From positions 1 through 64,000 of the forward strand of contig NZ_JACVAK010000004.1 in the NCBI RefSeq assembly GCF_014851805.1: a DNA stretch of 64,000 nt, in the 5' to 3' direction. The position numbers and the translations under genes are program-made. This document shows, piece after piece, positions 56,589-64,000 of the stretch. Each line of letters begins with the position of its first letter. Positions within the stretch are counted from its first letter, which is position 1. Origin of the DNA: Pseudoxanthomonas sp. PXM02. GTDB taxonomy: Bacteria > Pseudomonadota > Gammaproteobacteria > Xanthomonadales > Xanthomonadaceae. Below the pieces are notes generated by a model. It was not told the origin of the DNA. It saw nothing but the letters and a program-made list of their open reading frames with translations, and did no database searches.

Positions 56589-56963
56589 TCAGCGCCCGCG
56601 ATACGGCTCGCAGCCCACGCCGTCGTTGTCGCGGTCCAGGTGCGGCCCATAGCCGGGATCGCCCCGCCGTACCGGCGCTGCGCCGTGCGCGCGGGCCTCG
56701 TCGCAGTTGCGGAAGGCGCGGCCGGGCGTCGGGCCGTCGAGGCGCGAGGGCCTGGAGGATGCGGGTCGTTGGTCGGGCCCGGGTGCGGCCAGCGTCGTGC
56801 GGGCCGCGTCGCCGCCGCGATGGCAGTGGTACTCGCCGGTCTTCCGGTTCGTATGACAACCGTGTTTGTCGAGGCCGCCCGAGTGCGCGTGCGTGGTGGA
56901 GGCGCTCGCCAGCAGTGTTGCCAGTGCGAAGACCGTGATCGCGCAGGGTCGCCGGTTCGTCAC
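56589..56963 (-). CDS. exported protein with Excalibur calcium-binding domain
   Basis: A 124-residue exported protein: signal (RRPCAITVFALATLLASASTTHA), a His/Cys-rich HSGGLDKHGCHTNRKTGEYHCHRG segment that could bind metal, and a C-terminal Excalibur domain FRNCDEARAHGAAPVRRGDPGYGPHLDRDNDGVGCEP with a DxDxDG loop. The GTG start overlaps the stop of the upstream lipoprotein gene (GTGA). Periplasmic metal or calcium binding is likely; the partner is unknown. Confidence 0.85.
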   Translation of the reverse strand: MTNRRPCAITVFALATLLASASTTHAHSGGLDKHGCHTNRKTGEYHCHRGGDAARTTLAAPGPDQRPASSRPSRLDGPTPGRAFRNCDEARAHGAAPVRRGDPGYGPHLDRDNDGVGCEPYRGR

Positions 56964-57892
56964 GGCGGCGATGGCGTCTCTTCTTCGGGCGGCGGCGCCG
57001 GCAGCGTGTCCGGCGCGGGCAGCGCGGCGGCCAGCACGTCGTCGGCGTGCCTGAGGTAGTCGGTGAGATACCACTGGCCGTCGCGCCGGGTCAGGCTGAC
57101 CACGGTATCGATCTCGCGCTCGCCCAGCGGATAGTGGATGCGCACGGTGGCCGTATCGCCTTTCTCTTCCACCAGACCGGTACGCAGATCGGTGAAGGTC
57201 GTATCGAGCGGCAAGCCGTAGCGGGCGAACGTGGCCTTGGCCTCGATGAAGAACGGTGTCAGCCGCTGCAGGCTGGCGGTCATGCCGGCCTGGTTGAGTG
57301 CGTCGTCCGTGGTCAGGCCGCTGCGGCGTGCCGCGGGCGCCAGTCGGGCCAAGGTGGTCCGCGCCAGGGCCGGGTCGCCGAGCGGCGCCTGCTGCGCCCA
57401 GTCGCCGAGTGCGGCGATCACCTGCGCGTAGTGGTCGCGCTCTTCCTGGGTGTAGTCGCCTTCGTTCTTTACGTACTGCACGCCGAACAGGCCCAGCGTG
57501 CGCGCGGCTTCCTTCAGGTCGCGGTCCTGGCGGGCGAACTGGCGGTCGAAGCTACGTTGCAGCGTCTTTTCCGCATCCTTCGCCGACAGCGCGGCCAGCA
57601 TCGGCACCAGCTTGTCGTCCAGCGGCAGTTCGGTCAGCGGCCAGCGGCTCTGGCCGGCACGCCAGGCAGCGTCGAGCCGTGCGTGGGTGTCGGGCGGTAC
57701 GGCATCGCGTGCGAAGCCGACCAGGTCATTGCGTTGCAGGTGGGTCGCCAGCTGGCGTACGGCCGCAGCCGGCTCGGTGGCGGCGCCGGCAAGTTCTTCG
57801 GGTTCGCGCTTCTTGCAGGCGGCCAGCACCACGAGCGACAGCCCGAGGGCTGCCAGCACGCGCAGGACGGACGCGGACGGCTTCGGCTTCAT
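56960..57892 (-). CDS. lipoprotein of unknown function
   Basis: A 310-residue lipoprotein (lipobox LAACK, MKPKPSASVLRVLAALGLSLVVLAAC). The mature part is mostly helical (DDKLVPMLAALSAKDAEKTLQRSFDRQFARQDRDLKEAARTLG) with a C-terminal strand region (ATVRIHYPLGEREIDTVVSLTRRDGQWYLTDYL) and an acidic Pro-rich tail. No family recognised. It overlaps the Excalibur gene and probably forms a two-gene unit with it. Confidence 0.72.
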   Translation of the reverse strand: MKPKPSASVLRVLAALGLSLVVLAACKKREPEELAGAATEPAAAVRQLATHLQRNDLVGFARDAVPPDTHARLDAAWRAGQSRWPLTELPLDDKLVPMLAALSAKDAEKTLQRSFDRQFARQDRDLKEAARTLGLFGVQYVKNEGDYTQEERDHYAQVIAALGDWAQQAPLGDPALARTTLARLAPAARRSGLTTDDALNQAGMTASLQRLTPFFIEAKATFARYGLPLDTTFTDLRTGLVEEKGDTATVRIHYPLGEREIDTVVSLTRRDGQWYLTDYLRHADDVLAAALPAPDTLPAPPPEEETPSPP

Positions 57893-57981
57893 GCGGTGTG
57901 ACTCCCCAGTCGCCCCGCATCTTCGCGGCCGGGGCTTGAGGCGGCAAGCATGGCCGTCGCAAGTCGCTTCGCCCGGACAAT

Positions 57982-58023
57982 AAAAAAGGAGGTCCGGATG
58001 TCTTGCGACCCCGCGGACCTCCT
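57982..58023 (-). terminator. terminator of the pyrF transcript
   Basis: AGGAGGTCCG (57987-57996) pairs with CGGACCTCCT (58014-58023) around a 17-nt loop. Six A residues on the plus strand (57982-57987) give the minus-strand U-tract. It ends the pyrF operon message, 130 nt past the pyrF stop. Confidence 0.8.
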
Positions 58024-58027
58024 GAAA

Positions 58028-58043
58028 TCCGGCCGAAGCCGGA
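58028..58043 (-). repeat. UUCG-capped hairpin in the pyrF 3' leader
   Basis: On the minus strand UCCGGC-UUCG-GCCGGA, a stem of 6 bp closed by C(UUCG)G, an unusually stable tetraloop. It precedes the U-tract terminator. Confidence 0.6.
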
Positions 58044-58066
58044 GGACGAAGTGTTGTGGCACATCT

Positions 58067-58082
58067 CCGGCCCGAAGGCCGG
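58067..58082 (-). repeat. second UUCG-capped hairpin in the pyrF 3' leader
   Basis: On the minus strand CCGGCC-UUCG-GGCCGG, 6 bp with the same C(UUCG)G cap. Together with 58028-58043 and the terminator it makes three stacked hairpins after pyrF. Confidence 0.6.
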
Positions 58083-58151
58083 ATGCGCACAGACTACCTG
58101 CGCCCGAATGCTAAGGCAATACCTGAAGTAACTTGCTTCAAGTTATTGATT

Positions 58152-58877
58152 TTATTTGACGGAAGCGGCGATCTCGGCCTGGATGGCCTCGGCCGCCGCA
58201 CGCGGATCGGTCGCCTTGCTGATCGGCCGGCCCACCACGATGGCGTCGGCGCCCAGTGCGAACGCCTCGGCTACGCCGACCGTGCGCTTCTGGTCGTCCC
58301 CCACCGGACCACCCGGGCGGATACCCGGGCAGACGATCGAGAAGCCAGCCCCGGTCGCGGCGCGGATCATGCCGGCCTCCTGCCCGGAGCAGATCACCCC
58401 GTCGATGCCGGCCGTCTGGGCAGCAAGCGCGCGTTGGACGACGATGTCGGCCGGTTCGCCGCTGTTGATGCCCATGGCGCGCAGGTCGCCGCCGTCCATC
58501 GAGGTCAGCACAGTTACGGCCAGCAGGCGCAGATCACCGCCACGCGCTTCGGCGGCCGCTTCCATCATCCCGGCGTGCCAGCCGTGGATGGTCGCGTAGG
58601 TCACCGGCCAGCGCGACAGACCGCGGATCACCCCCGCCACGGTGGCGGGGATGTCGAAGAACTTCAGGTCGACGAACACGCGCTTGTCGCGGCGGGCCAG
58701 CTCGTCCAGCACGGTGAAGTAGTCGCCGCTGGCCAGCAGCTCCATGCCGATCTTGTAGAACTGCACGGCGTCGCCCAGCCGGTCCACCCACGCCAGCGCA
58801 TCGGTGCCGGACGGCGCGTCCAGCGCGAAGATCAGGCGTTCACGCGCGTTCAGCGCGACGGGACCGCGTGCGCTCAC
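58152..58877 (-). CDS. pyrF: orotidine 5'-phosphate decarboxylase
   Basis: A 241-residue TIM-barrel enzyme that makes UMP from OMP. The catalytic Asp-Lys-Asp motif is VDLKFFDIP, with [38 protein letters not shown], and the C-terminal PGIRPGG and [11 protein letters not shown] of the phosphate loop. The GTG start at 58877 overlaps the phosphatase stop (GTGA), so translation is coupled. An extended 3' region with hairpins and a terminator follows. Confidence 0.96.
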   Translation of the reverse strand: MSARGPVALNARERLIFALDAPSGTDALAWVDRLGDAVQFYKIGMELLASGDYFTVLDELARRDKRVFVDLKFFDIPATVAGVIRGLSRWPVTYATIHGWHAGMMEAAAEARGGDLRLLAVTVLTSMDGGDLRAMGINSGEPADIVVQRALAAQTAGIDGVICSGQEAGMIRAATGAGFSIVCPGIRPGGPVGDDQKRTVGVAEAFALGADAIVVGRPISKATDPRAAAEAIQAEIAASVK

Positions 58878-59788
58878 GGCGCGTAGTCCAGCGCGTCGCG
58901 CTTGGCCTGCGTGCGGGCGGCGGGTGGCTGGTCCCAGGCGTTGTTGAACAGCGCCGGCTCCCACGAGCCGTAGGTCGGGTTGGGCAACATCCACCAGCGC
59001 TCGCCGAACCAGTCGTCGTATTCGTCGAACAACGCTTGGCGGCCATCACGGGTGTTGGCCTCCACCTGCACGAAGTCGCCGATCTGGTCGCCGAACTGCA
59101 TCAGCACGCGGTACTGCTGGCCGGCCAGACGGCGGCGGCAGTTCTTCTCGCTGCCGTTCTGCTCGCAGCCTTCCAGCACGGTGCCCAGGCCGAGGAACAC
59201 GCTGTCGTCGGCGACCGGCAGGCCGGCCTCGCGCAGGTTGGCCAGCGTGGCTTCCTTCAGGTGCACGGCGCGGTTGGAGATATACAGGATGGTCACGCCC
59301 TTCTCGGCGGCGGCCCTGGCGAAGTCCACCACGCCCGGCAGCGGCTTGGCCTTCTTCTCGGCGACCCACTGGTCCCAGCTGATCTCGTCGTATTCCTTGC
59401 CGTCGCGGATCAGGCGCGCCTGGTACGGCGAGTTGTCCAGCACGGTCTCGTCCACGTCCATCACCACGGCGGGCTTCAGGCCGGCCGCCGCGTTACCGCG
59501 CTCGCCCGGAACCAGCGCGTCCCAGTTCTTTTCCTTCAGCGCCGCGTCGAGGTGATCGGCAGCGGCGCGGAAGGTCTGCGTGGTGATCGCGCGGTACTCG
59601 ACCGAGGTCTGCACCCACGCCACGGCATTGAGGTTGTCGTGCGTGCCGGTGGGCTTCGCCGCCGCTTCGGTCGTGGCAGCGGCAGGCGCAGCGGGCTCGG
59701 CCGGTGCGGCAGCGGGTTCGGTGCGTTTGCAGGCGGCCAGGGTCAGCAACGACGCCGCCAGGCCGGCGGCAAGCAGGGAAACGCGCAT
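58874..59788 (-). CDS. lipoprotein e(P4)-like class C acid phosphatase
   Basis: A 304-residue HAD-family phosphatase with lipobox LAACK and an Ala/Pro-rich linker. The DDDD-type motif is [15 protein letters not shown], followed by [21 protein letters not shown] and GDQIGDFVQ. Relatives dephosphorylate nucleotides in the outer membrane or periplasm for uptake of nucleosides. It overlaps pyrF, so an external nucleotide scavenging enzyme is coupled to internal pyrimidine synthesis. A TAGAAT lies 29 nt upstream of the ATG. Confidence 0.92.
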   Translation of the reverse strand: MRVSLLAAGLAASLLTLAACKRTEPAAAPAEPAAPAAATTEAAAKPTGTHDNLNAVAWVQTSVEYRAITTQTFRAAADHLDAALKEKNWDALVPGERGNAAAGLKPAVVMDVDETVLDNSPYQARLIRDGKEYDEISWDQWVAEKKAKPLPGVVDFARAAAEKGVTILYISNRAVHLKEATLANLREAGLPVADDSVFLGLGTVLEGCEQNGSEKNCRRRLAGQQYRVLMQFGDQIGDFVQVEANTRDGRQALFDEYDDWFGERWWMLPNPTYGSWEPALFNNAWDQPPAARTQAKRDALDYAP

Positions 59789-59816
59789 GGAAGATCCCGT
59801 CTAAAAATGTGAGGGA

Positions 59817-59822
59817 ATTCTA
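59817..59822 (-). promoter_or_regulatory. -10 element of the phosphatase-pyrF operon
   Basis: TAGAAT on the minus strand, 28 nt before the ATG at 59788, giving a leader of about 22 nt. The -35 is not clear. Confidence 0.4.
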
Positions 59823-59867
59823 GCCGACCGGTATTACACCCGTCGTTCCGCGCAGCGATGCGCGGGT

Positions 59868-59873
59868 TATCCT
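59868..59873 (+). promoter_or_regulatory. -10-like element for yceH
   Basis: TATCCT lies 29 nt before the yceH start. Its spacing allows a ~23-nt leader. Evidence is limited to the hexamer. Confidence 0.3.
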
Positions 59874-59902
59874 GCCGGCCCGTTCCTGTTCCCGATGCCT
59901 CC

Positions 59903-60556
59903 ATGGAAGACACCGCGCCCGTCCTGAATGCCGCCGAGGCCCGCCTGCTGGGCTGCCTGATCGAGAAGGAAGCGACCACACCGGAAACCTATCCGCTGAC
60001 GGTCAATGCCGCCCAGGTGGCCGCCAACCAGAAGACTGCGCGCGATCCAGTCATGGCGCTGGACCCGGGTGCGGTGAACCATGCCTTGCGCCAGTTGGAA
60101 CAAAAGGGGCTGGCGAAGCAGGTGTTCTCTTCGCGTGCAGAACGGTACGAACACCGCACGGCGGCGTTCTTCGGTATTCCGCAGCAGCAGTCGGTACTGC
60201 TGGGCCTGCTGATGCTGCGCGGCGCGCAGACCGTGCACGAACTGCTCGCGCGCAGCGAGCGGTTGTTCAAGTTCAACGATGCCGACGACGTCCGCCATCA
60301 CCTCGATCGCCTGATCCAGCGCGAGACCGCCCTCGTCGTGCAGATCCCGCGCGGTCCCGGCCAGCGCGAGGACCGCTACATGCACTTGCTCAGCGGGCCG
60401 GTGGATGTCGCCGCGATTGCGGCGCGACTGCCTTCATCGCCTGCAGGTGAGCCTGCGAATGCGGAACTCGAAGCGCGTGTCGCCGCGCTCGAAGGTGAGG
60501 TCGCCGCGCTGCGCGAGCAGGTCGAGCAGTTGCTCGGCAGCCGCAGCGCAGAGTGA
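59903..60556 (+). CDS. YceH family protein (DUF480/UPF0502)
   Basis: A 217-residue protein with tandem winged-helix-like domains, typical of Yce[69 protein letters not shown], and [31 protein letters not shown]-terminal helix ([19 protein letters not shown]) follows. The function is unknown in any organism, to my knowledge. ATG 59903 was chosen; the open frame 15 codons upstream has no ribosome site. Followed 7 bp later by an Imm50-like gene on the same strand. Confidence 0.92.
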   Translation: MEDTAPVLNAAEARLLGCLIEKEATTPETYPLTVNAAQVAANQKTARDPVMALDPGAVNHALRQLEQKGLAKQVFSSRAERYEHRTAAFFGIPQQQSVLLGLLMLRGAQTVHELLARSERLFKFNDADDVRHHLDRLIQRETALVVQIPRGPGQREDRYMHLLSGPVDVAAIAARLPSSPAGEPANAELEARVAALEGEVAALREQVEQLLGSRSAE

Positions 60557-60563
60557 GCCGCGG

Positions 60564-60956
60564 ATGGACTGGACCACCGCGGTGTCCAATCCGCAGTCGC
60601 TGGCGCAACTCCCGACCGATGTCGGCACGCTGCCCGTCGATCTGCATGAAGTGATCGCGCATCGCGATGGCCCCAGCGTCCGGCTGCGCTTCGACCTGCC
60701 TGTTGTTCCTCAACCGGTGCCCGCGCGCTGGGATGCAGATGCCAATCGCACCCAGGTGCGGCTGGCCTGTTTCGACGTGAGCGAGCTCGCGCTTTCCGGC
60801 TTCGCGACAACGATGAAGGGGCGACTGTCGGTGCAGCCGGCAGGTGACGCATGGAAAGTCGCGTTCGCGAGCGATGACGTCGTGCTGACGCTTCGCGCTT
60901 CACTGATCAGGGTGGAATCCCTGTCCGGTTACCACGATCCCGGCGAAGACGCGTAA
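60564..60956 (+). CDS. Imm50-like immunity family protein
   Basis: A 130-residue protein beginning MDWTTAVSNPQSL. The pattern of LPVDLHEVIAHRDGPSVRLRFDLPVVP, TQVRLACFDVSELALSGFATTMKG, and a final LRASLIRVESLSGYH resembles the Imm50 family of polymorphic-toxin immunity proteins. No toxin gene is beside it; it follows yceH by 7 bp. It may be an orphan immunity or a domesticated relative. ATG 60564 selected, as the frame is open earlier within yceH. Confidence 0.65.
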   Translation: MDWTTAVSNPQSLAQLPTDVGTLPVDLHEVIAHRDGPSVRLRFDLPVVPQPVPARWDADANRTQVRLACFDVSELALSGFATTMKGRLSVQPAGDAWKVAFASDDVVLTLRASLIRVESLSGYHDPGEDA

Positions 60957-60970
60957 GCGTGCGCTGACCG

Positions 60971-61345
60971 TCAGCGCTTCTCTTCCATCAACCCCACCAG
61001 GTTGCCATCCGGATCGCGCAGGAAACCCGTCCACAGTTCGTGATCGGGCATGCGGGCGGCGAGTTGCGGCGGACGTTCTTCCGTCGCGCCGCGCGCGACC
61101 AGGGCGGCCTGTGTGGCGACGATGTCGCGCACGGTGAAGTAGAGGATCGAATTCGCGCCGACCGCACCAGCACCCTGCGGTGTGGTCAGCATCAGGCGAA
61201 CATCGCCGGCCTGCAGGAAGGCCAGGGTCGGTGCGGGCTGGAACAGGAAGCTCAGTCCCAGCGCATCGCGGTAGAACGCGAGCGCGGTCTCGACATCGCC
61301 GACGGTGATGGCGATCTGGCGAATGGTGGAGAGTCGGGGTTCCAT
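60971..61345 (-). CDS. VOC family protein (glyoxalase/dioxygenase superfamily)
   Basis: A 124-residue protein with paired beta-alpha-beta-beta-beta units: IRQIAITVGDVETALAFYRDALGL and SILYFTVRDIVATQAALVARGA, ending FLRDPDGNLVGLMEEK with the conserved Glu. A GGGAGA ribosome site precedes ATG 61345. Members bind a metal in the barrel; the substrate cannot be guessed. It follows the membrane-protein gene by 20 bp. Confidence 0.9.
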   Translation of the reverse strand: MEPRLSTIRQIAITVGDVETALAFYRDALGLSFLFQPAPTLAFLQAGDVRLMLTTPQGAGAVGANSILYFTVRDIVATQAALVARGATEERPPQLAARMPDHELWTGFLRDPDGNLVGLMEEKR

Positions 61346-61365
61346 CGTGGCGTCTCCCTTCTGGA

Positions 61366-61746
61366 TTACGTCGGGCGCCGGCTGCTGCGCAGCAGGAACA
61401 GGCTGCCTATGAGGGTGCCGACAAGCGAGGCCGCGAGCCCCAGCGCGCTGGCGATCAGCAGTTCGCGCGGCCAGGACACGGGCGTACCCGCGGAATCGCC
61501 GAATGCCATCCGGAGCAGGACGGCGGCAGGCGCGGCGGAGGCGATCAGCAGCCAGAGAGCAACGAAGCGCCCGGTGCCGAAGGCGCGCAGCATCATCGCG
61601 ATCACGGCGATGGCCGCCAGGCCCGGTCCATAGAACGCGCCGGGCAGCGCGATCATCGCCGAGGGTGCCCGCCAGTAGGGGAAGCCCACCCCGACCAGGG
61701 CGATCAGGAAACCCACCAGCCACCAGATCCGGCTGTTGCGCGTCAT
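61366..61746 (-). CDS. hypothetical small membrane protein
   Basis: A 126-residue protein with four hydrophobic helices (WWLVGFLIALVGVGFPYW, IALPGAFYGPGLAAIAVIAMML, FVALWLLIASAAPAAVLLRMAF, LLIASALGLAASLVGTLIGSLFLL) and a basic tail. No family recognised. The start is ATG 61746. It lies upstream of the VOC gene on the same strand, likely co-transcribed. Confidence 0.75.
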   Translation of the reverse strand: MTRNSRIWWLVGFLIALVGVGFPYWRAPSAMIALPGAFYGPGLAAIAVIAMMLRAFGTGRFVALWLLIASAAPAAVLLRMAFGDSAGTPVSWPRELLIASALGLAASLVGTLIGSLFLLRSSRRPT

Positions 61747-61802
61747 CGTCTGTACTCCCTGGGAGGCGCGCCAAGCGTACCGCGTTGGGCGAGCGCCTGG
61801 TG

Positions 61803-63779
61803 TCAGTCGAACATCGCCTGGATCGCGGCCAGCCCGGCGCTGGCGCGTTCCTTCTTTCGCTCCGCATCGGCGACCGGGTCGGCGCCATCGCGCTGCAGTT
61901 CGTCGGCGGGCAGTTCGTCGATGAAGCGACTCGGCTGCAGGCGCATGCGCTCGCCGAAGCGGCGCGTCTCGCGGTTGTGGCTGAGCCACAGCTGTTCCTT
62001 GGCGCGGGTGATGCCTACGTACATCAGGCGCCGCTCTTCCTGCAGGTTGCCTTCCTCCACGCTGGTCTCGTGCGGCAGCGTGCCGTCCTCGCAGCCGACG
62101 ATGAAGACATAGCGGAACTCCAGGCCTTTCGCCGCATGCAGGCTCATCAGCCTCACCTGGTTGCCGCCGTCGTCCTTGTCGTTGCGCGACAGCAGCGCGA
62201 GCTGCGCGGCAAGGTCGCCGGCCGAACTGCCGCGTGGTCCGCCTTCGAACCAGTCCGCCAGTTCATCCAGGTTGGCGCGGCGGCGCTGGAACGAGGCTTC
62301 GTCCTTGCACTGCGAGCGCAGGTCGGCGAGCAGGCCGGAGCGCTCGCTCAGGCGTCGCACCAGATCGGCGGGCGGCAGTTCCTCGGCATGCCGACGCAGG
62401 TCGCGCACGATGTCGACGAAGGCGCTGAGGCCGTTGGCCGCGCGCGGCGGCAGCGCTTTCAGTGCGCCCATCGATTCCGCTGCACGCGACAGCGGCAGGT
62501 GCGCGTGCTGGGCCATCTCCGCCAGCTTCGCGAGCGACGTGGCGCCGACTTCGCGTTTCGGCGACTGCACGGCGCGGAGGAAGGCAGCGTCGTCGTCCGG
62601 GTTCACCAACAGGCGCAGCCACGACAGCGCATCCTTCACTTCCTGCCGCTCAAGGAACGCGGTGCCACCGGTCAGGTGGTAGGGGATGCGCAGCAGCTGC
62701 AGCGCCTTCTCCAGCGCGCGCGACTGGTGATTGCCGCGGAACAGGATGCAGAAGTCGCTCCAGGCCGCGCTCTTCGACGCATGCACGAACGAGATCTCGG
62801 CAGCGACCTTCTCTGCTTCATGCTCGTTGTCGCGGCATTCCCACACGCGGATGCGCTCGCCGTCGGCCTGGTCGCTCCACAGTGCCTTCGGATGCTCGTG
62901 CGGGTTGTTGGCGATCAGCGCGTTCGCCGCACGCAGCACGCGGTTGCTGCAGCGGTAGTTCTGTTCCAGCTTGACGATCTGCAGCGCCGGATAATCCTTC
63001 GCCATCTGCAGCAGGTTGTCGGGGTTCGCGCCGCGCCAGGCGTAGATGCTCTGGTCGTCGTCGCCCACGCAGGTGAAGTCGCCGCGTTCGCCGGCGATCG
63101 CCTTCAGCAGGCGGTACTGCGCGTCGTTGGTGTCCTGGCACTCGTCGACCAGCAGGTAGCCGATGCGCTCGCGCCACGCGGCGGTGATCTCGGGACTGTT
63201 CTCCAGGATCTGCACCGGCAGGCGGATCAGGTCGTCGAAGTCGACCGCATTGAACGTGGTCAATCGATCCTGGTAGCGCTGGTACAGCAGCGCGGCGTCC
63301 TTCTCGCGGTTGGTGCGTGCTTCGGCCAGCGCTTCCTCGGGCGACAGGCCGGCGTTCTTCGCGCGCGAGATCAGGTTCTTCGCCGCTTCCACGTCGTCGG
63401 GCTTGGCGCCGTACATCAGGTCCTTGACCTGCGCGCTGGCGTCGTCCGCATCGAAGATCGAGAAGCCACGCTTCAGGCCCACCGCGGCATGCTCGATCTG
63501 CAGGAACTTCAGCCCCAGCGCATGGAACGTGCAGATGGTCAGCCCTTCGGCCGCGTCGCCCCTGATCCGCTTCGACACGCGCTCGCGCATTTCCTTGGCG
63601 GACTTGTTGGTGAAGGTGATCGCCGCGATCCGGCGCGCCGGGAAGTGGTTGCCCGCGATCAGGTGCGCGATCTTCTCCACGATCACCCGCGTCTTGCCGC
63701 TGCCTGCGCCTGCGAGCACGAGCAGGGGGCCCTTGCTGTGAAGGACGGCGGCGCGTTGGGGGGGATTGAGACCGTGCAT
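61803..63779 (-). CDS. rep: ATP-dependent DNA helicase Rep
   Basis: A 658-residue superfamily 1A 3'-5' helicase that helps restart stalled forks. Motif I is AGAGSGKTRVI near residue 25, motif Ia TFTNKSAKEM, motif II VDECQDTN, motif III GDDDQSIYAWRGA, motif IV LEQNYRCSNRVL, motif V LMSLHAAKGLEFRYVF and motif VI RRLMYVGITRAKEQLWLSHN. The length and the MHGLNPPQRAAV start suit Rep rather than UvrD, though UvrD is related. A TACAAT 9 nt before the ATG indicates a near-leaderless message. Confidence 0.93.
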   Translation of the reverse strand: MHGLNPPQRAAVLHSKGPLLVLAGAGSGKTRVIVEKIAHLIAGNHFPARRIAAITFTNKSAKEMRERVSKRIRGDAAEGLTICTFHALGLKFLQIEHAAVGLKRGFSIFDADDASAQVKDLMYGAKPDDVEAAKNLISRAKNAGLSPEEALAEARTNREKDAALLYQRYQDRLTTFNAVDFDDLIRLPVQILENSPEITAAWRERIGYLLVDECQDTNDAQYRLLKAIAGERGDFTCVGDDDQSIYAWRGANPDNLLQMAKDYPALQIVKLEQNYRCSNRVLRAANALIANNPHEHPKALWSDQADGERIRVWECRDNEHEAEKVAAEISFVHASKSAAWSDFCILFRGNHQSRALEKALQLLRIPYHLTGGTAFLERQEVKDALSWLRLLVNPDDDAAFLRAVQSPKREVGATSLAKLAEMAQHAHLPLSRAAESMGALKALPPRAANGLSAFVDIVRDLRRHAEELPPADLVRRLSERSGLLADLRSQCKDEASFQRRRANLDELADWFEGGPRGSSAGDLAAQLALLSRNDKDDGGNQVRLMSLHAAKGLEFRYVFIVGCEDGTLPHETSVEEGNLQEERRLMYVGITRAKEQLWLSHNRETRRFGERMRLQPSRFIDELPADELQRDGADPVADAERKKERASAGLAAIQAMFD

Positions 63780-63788
63780 GTCAGACAA

Positions 63789-63794
63789 ATTGTA
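63789..63794 (-). promoter_or_regulatory. -10 of a near-leaderless rep promoter
   Basis: TACAAT on the minus strand, 9 nt before the rep ATG, implying a leader of 2-3 nt. Confidence 0.5.
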
Positions 63795-63890
63795 GCGGTC
63801 CGGGCGTGGTCTCCACGAGCGGCCAGGAGACTTGCGGCGCATCGTGAGTGGTGGTACTGATCCTCCGGAACATTTCCAAGGAGAGAGGCC

Positions 63891-64000
63891 ATGCGTCCGA
63901 AGGACGCCGCACTTCTGTTGTCGATGGTCATTTCCGCGCCTGCGTGGGCGAACACGGCTGCCACTACGGACGACTGCAGGAGGAAGCCTGCCAAGCCGGT
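63891..64000 (+). CDS. secreted protein, 3' partial
   Basis: A strong AAGGAG ribosome site precedes ATG 63891. The visible 36 residues are a signal peptide (MRPKDAALLLSMVISAPAWA) and the start of a mature part with a Cys. The gene runs past the window end. Confidence 0.6.
   Translation, partial: MRPKDAALLLSMVISAPAWANTAATTDDCRRKPAKP

Noticed and set aside
61503..63860. Plus-strand open frame of 785 codons opposite rep
   Set aside because: Antisense to the helicase with all SF1 motifs in frame on the other strand.

Overview
The window is chromosomal DNA of a high-GC gammaproteobacterium, most likely a member of the Xanthomonadaceae close to Pseudoxanthomonas or Stenotrophomonas. This rests on recognised protein families and style: an S46 dipeptidyl-peptidase, a bioB-bioF-bioH-bioC cluster, tamAB, tatABC, a glyQ/glyS pair, a Clp(CRP)-like operator, many GTG starts with 4-bp GTGA/ATGA overlaps, and -10 elements placed directly before start codons. 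No species can be named from the sequence alone. No phage, insertion sequence, integrase, CRISPR array or rRNA was seen.

Layout. 1-7 kb: the 3' end of a DUF11-repeat/OmpA surface protein, followed by a 1235-residue outer-membrane barrel. 7-12.5 kb: a convergent membrane Ser/Thr kinase with TPR tail, tRNA-Arg(CCG), ubiA, and a second DUF11 protein behind a Clp-type site. 12.5-17.4 kb: comF, divergent from the biotin cluster. 17.4-20.7 kb: small metabolic and hypothetical genes and a Tyr/Gly-rich lipoprotein. 20.7-23 kb: mnmG, preceded by a 447-bp gap that appears to encode a sigma-54-driven small RNA on the minus strand. 23-32.5 kb: a minus-strand run with an Oxidored-like mini-protein, DUF2007 protein, S46 peptidase, AlkZ-like DNA glycosylase, tamB and tamA. 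32.5-36.6 kb: a REP doublet and glyQ-GST-glyS. 36.6-46.4 kb: housekeeping genes (glutamine amidotransferase, tatABC, hemH, YgjP-type peptidase, rdgC, ttcA, ydcH). 46.4-53.8 kb: accessory-looking DNA with a HEAT lipoprotein, a GNAT/N-acyl-amino-acid-synthase-like enzyme, a LuxR-type regulator, and a row of eight small secreted proteins. 53.8-64 kb: plsB, two small exported proteins, an e(P4)-like phosphatase with pyrF, yceH, an Imm50-like orphan, a VOC protein, rep, and the start of another secreted protein.

The strongest candidates for something undescribed are two. (i) A near-consensus -24/-12 promoter and an intrinsic terminator frame a ~115-nt RNA antisense to the mnmG leader. (ii) The secreted-protein cluster appears to be an A-B-C gene triad duplicated as A1-B1-C1-X-A2-B2-C2; it lies divergent from a LuxR-type regulator that converges with an acyl-transferase resembling autoinducer/N-acyl amino acid synthases. 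A third general pattern is a set of -10 hexamers 6 to 9 nt upstream of ATG/GTG (ubiA, bioH, hemH, ttcA, ydcH, rep), implying leaderless or near-leaderless transcripts. All family assignments are from reading translated sequence by eye; no database search was run.
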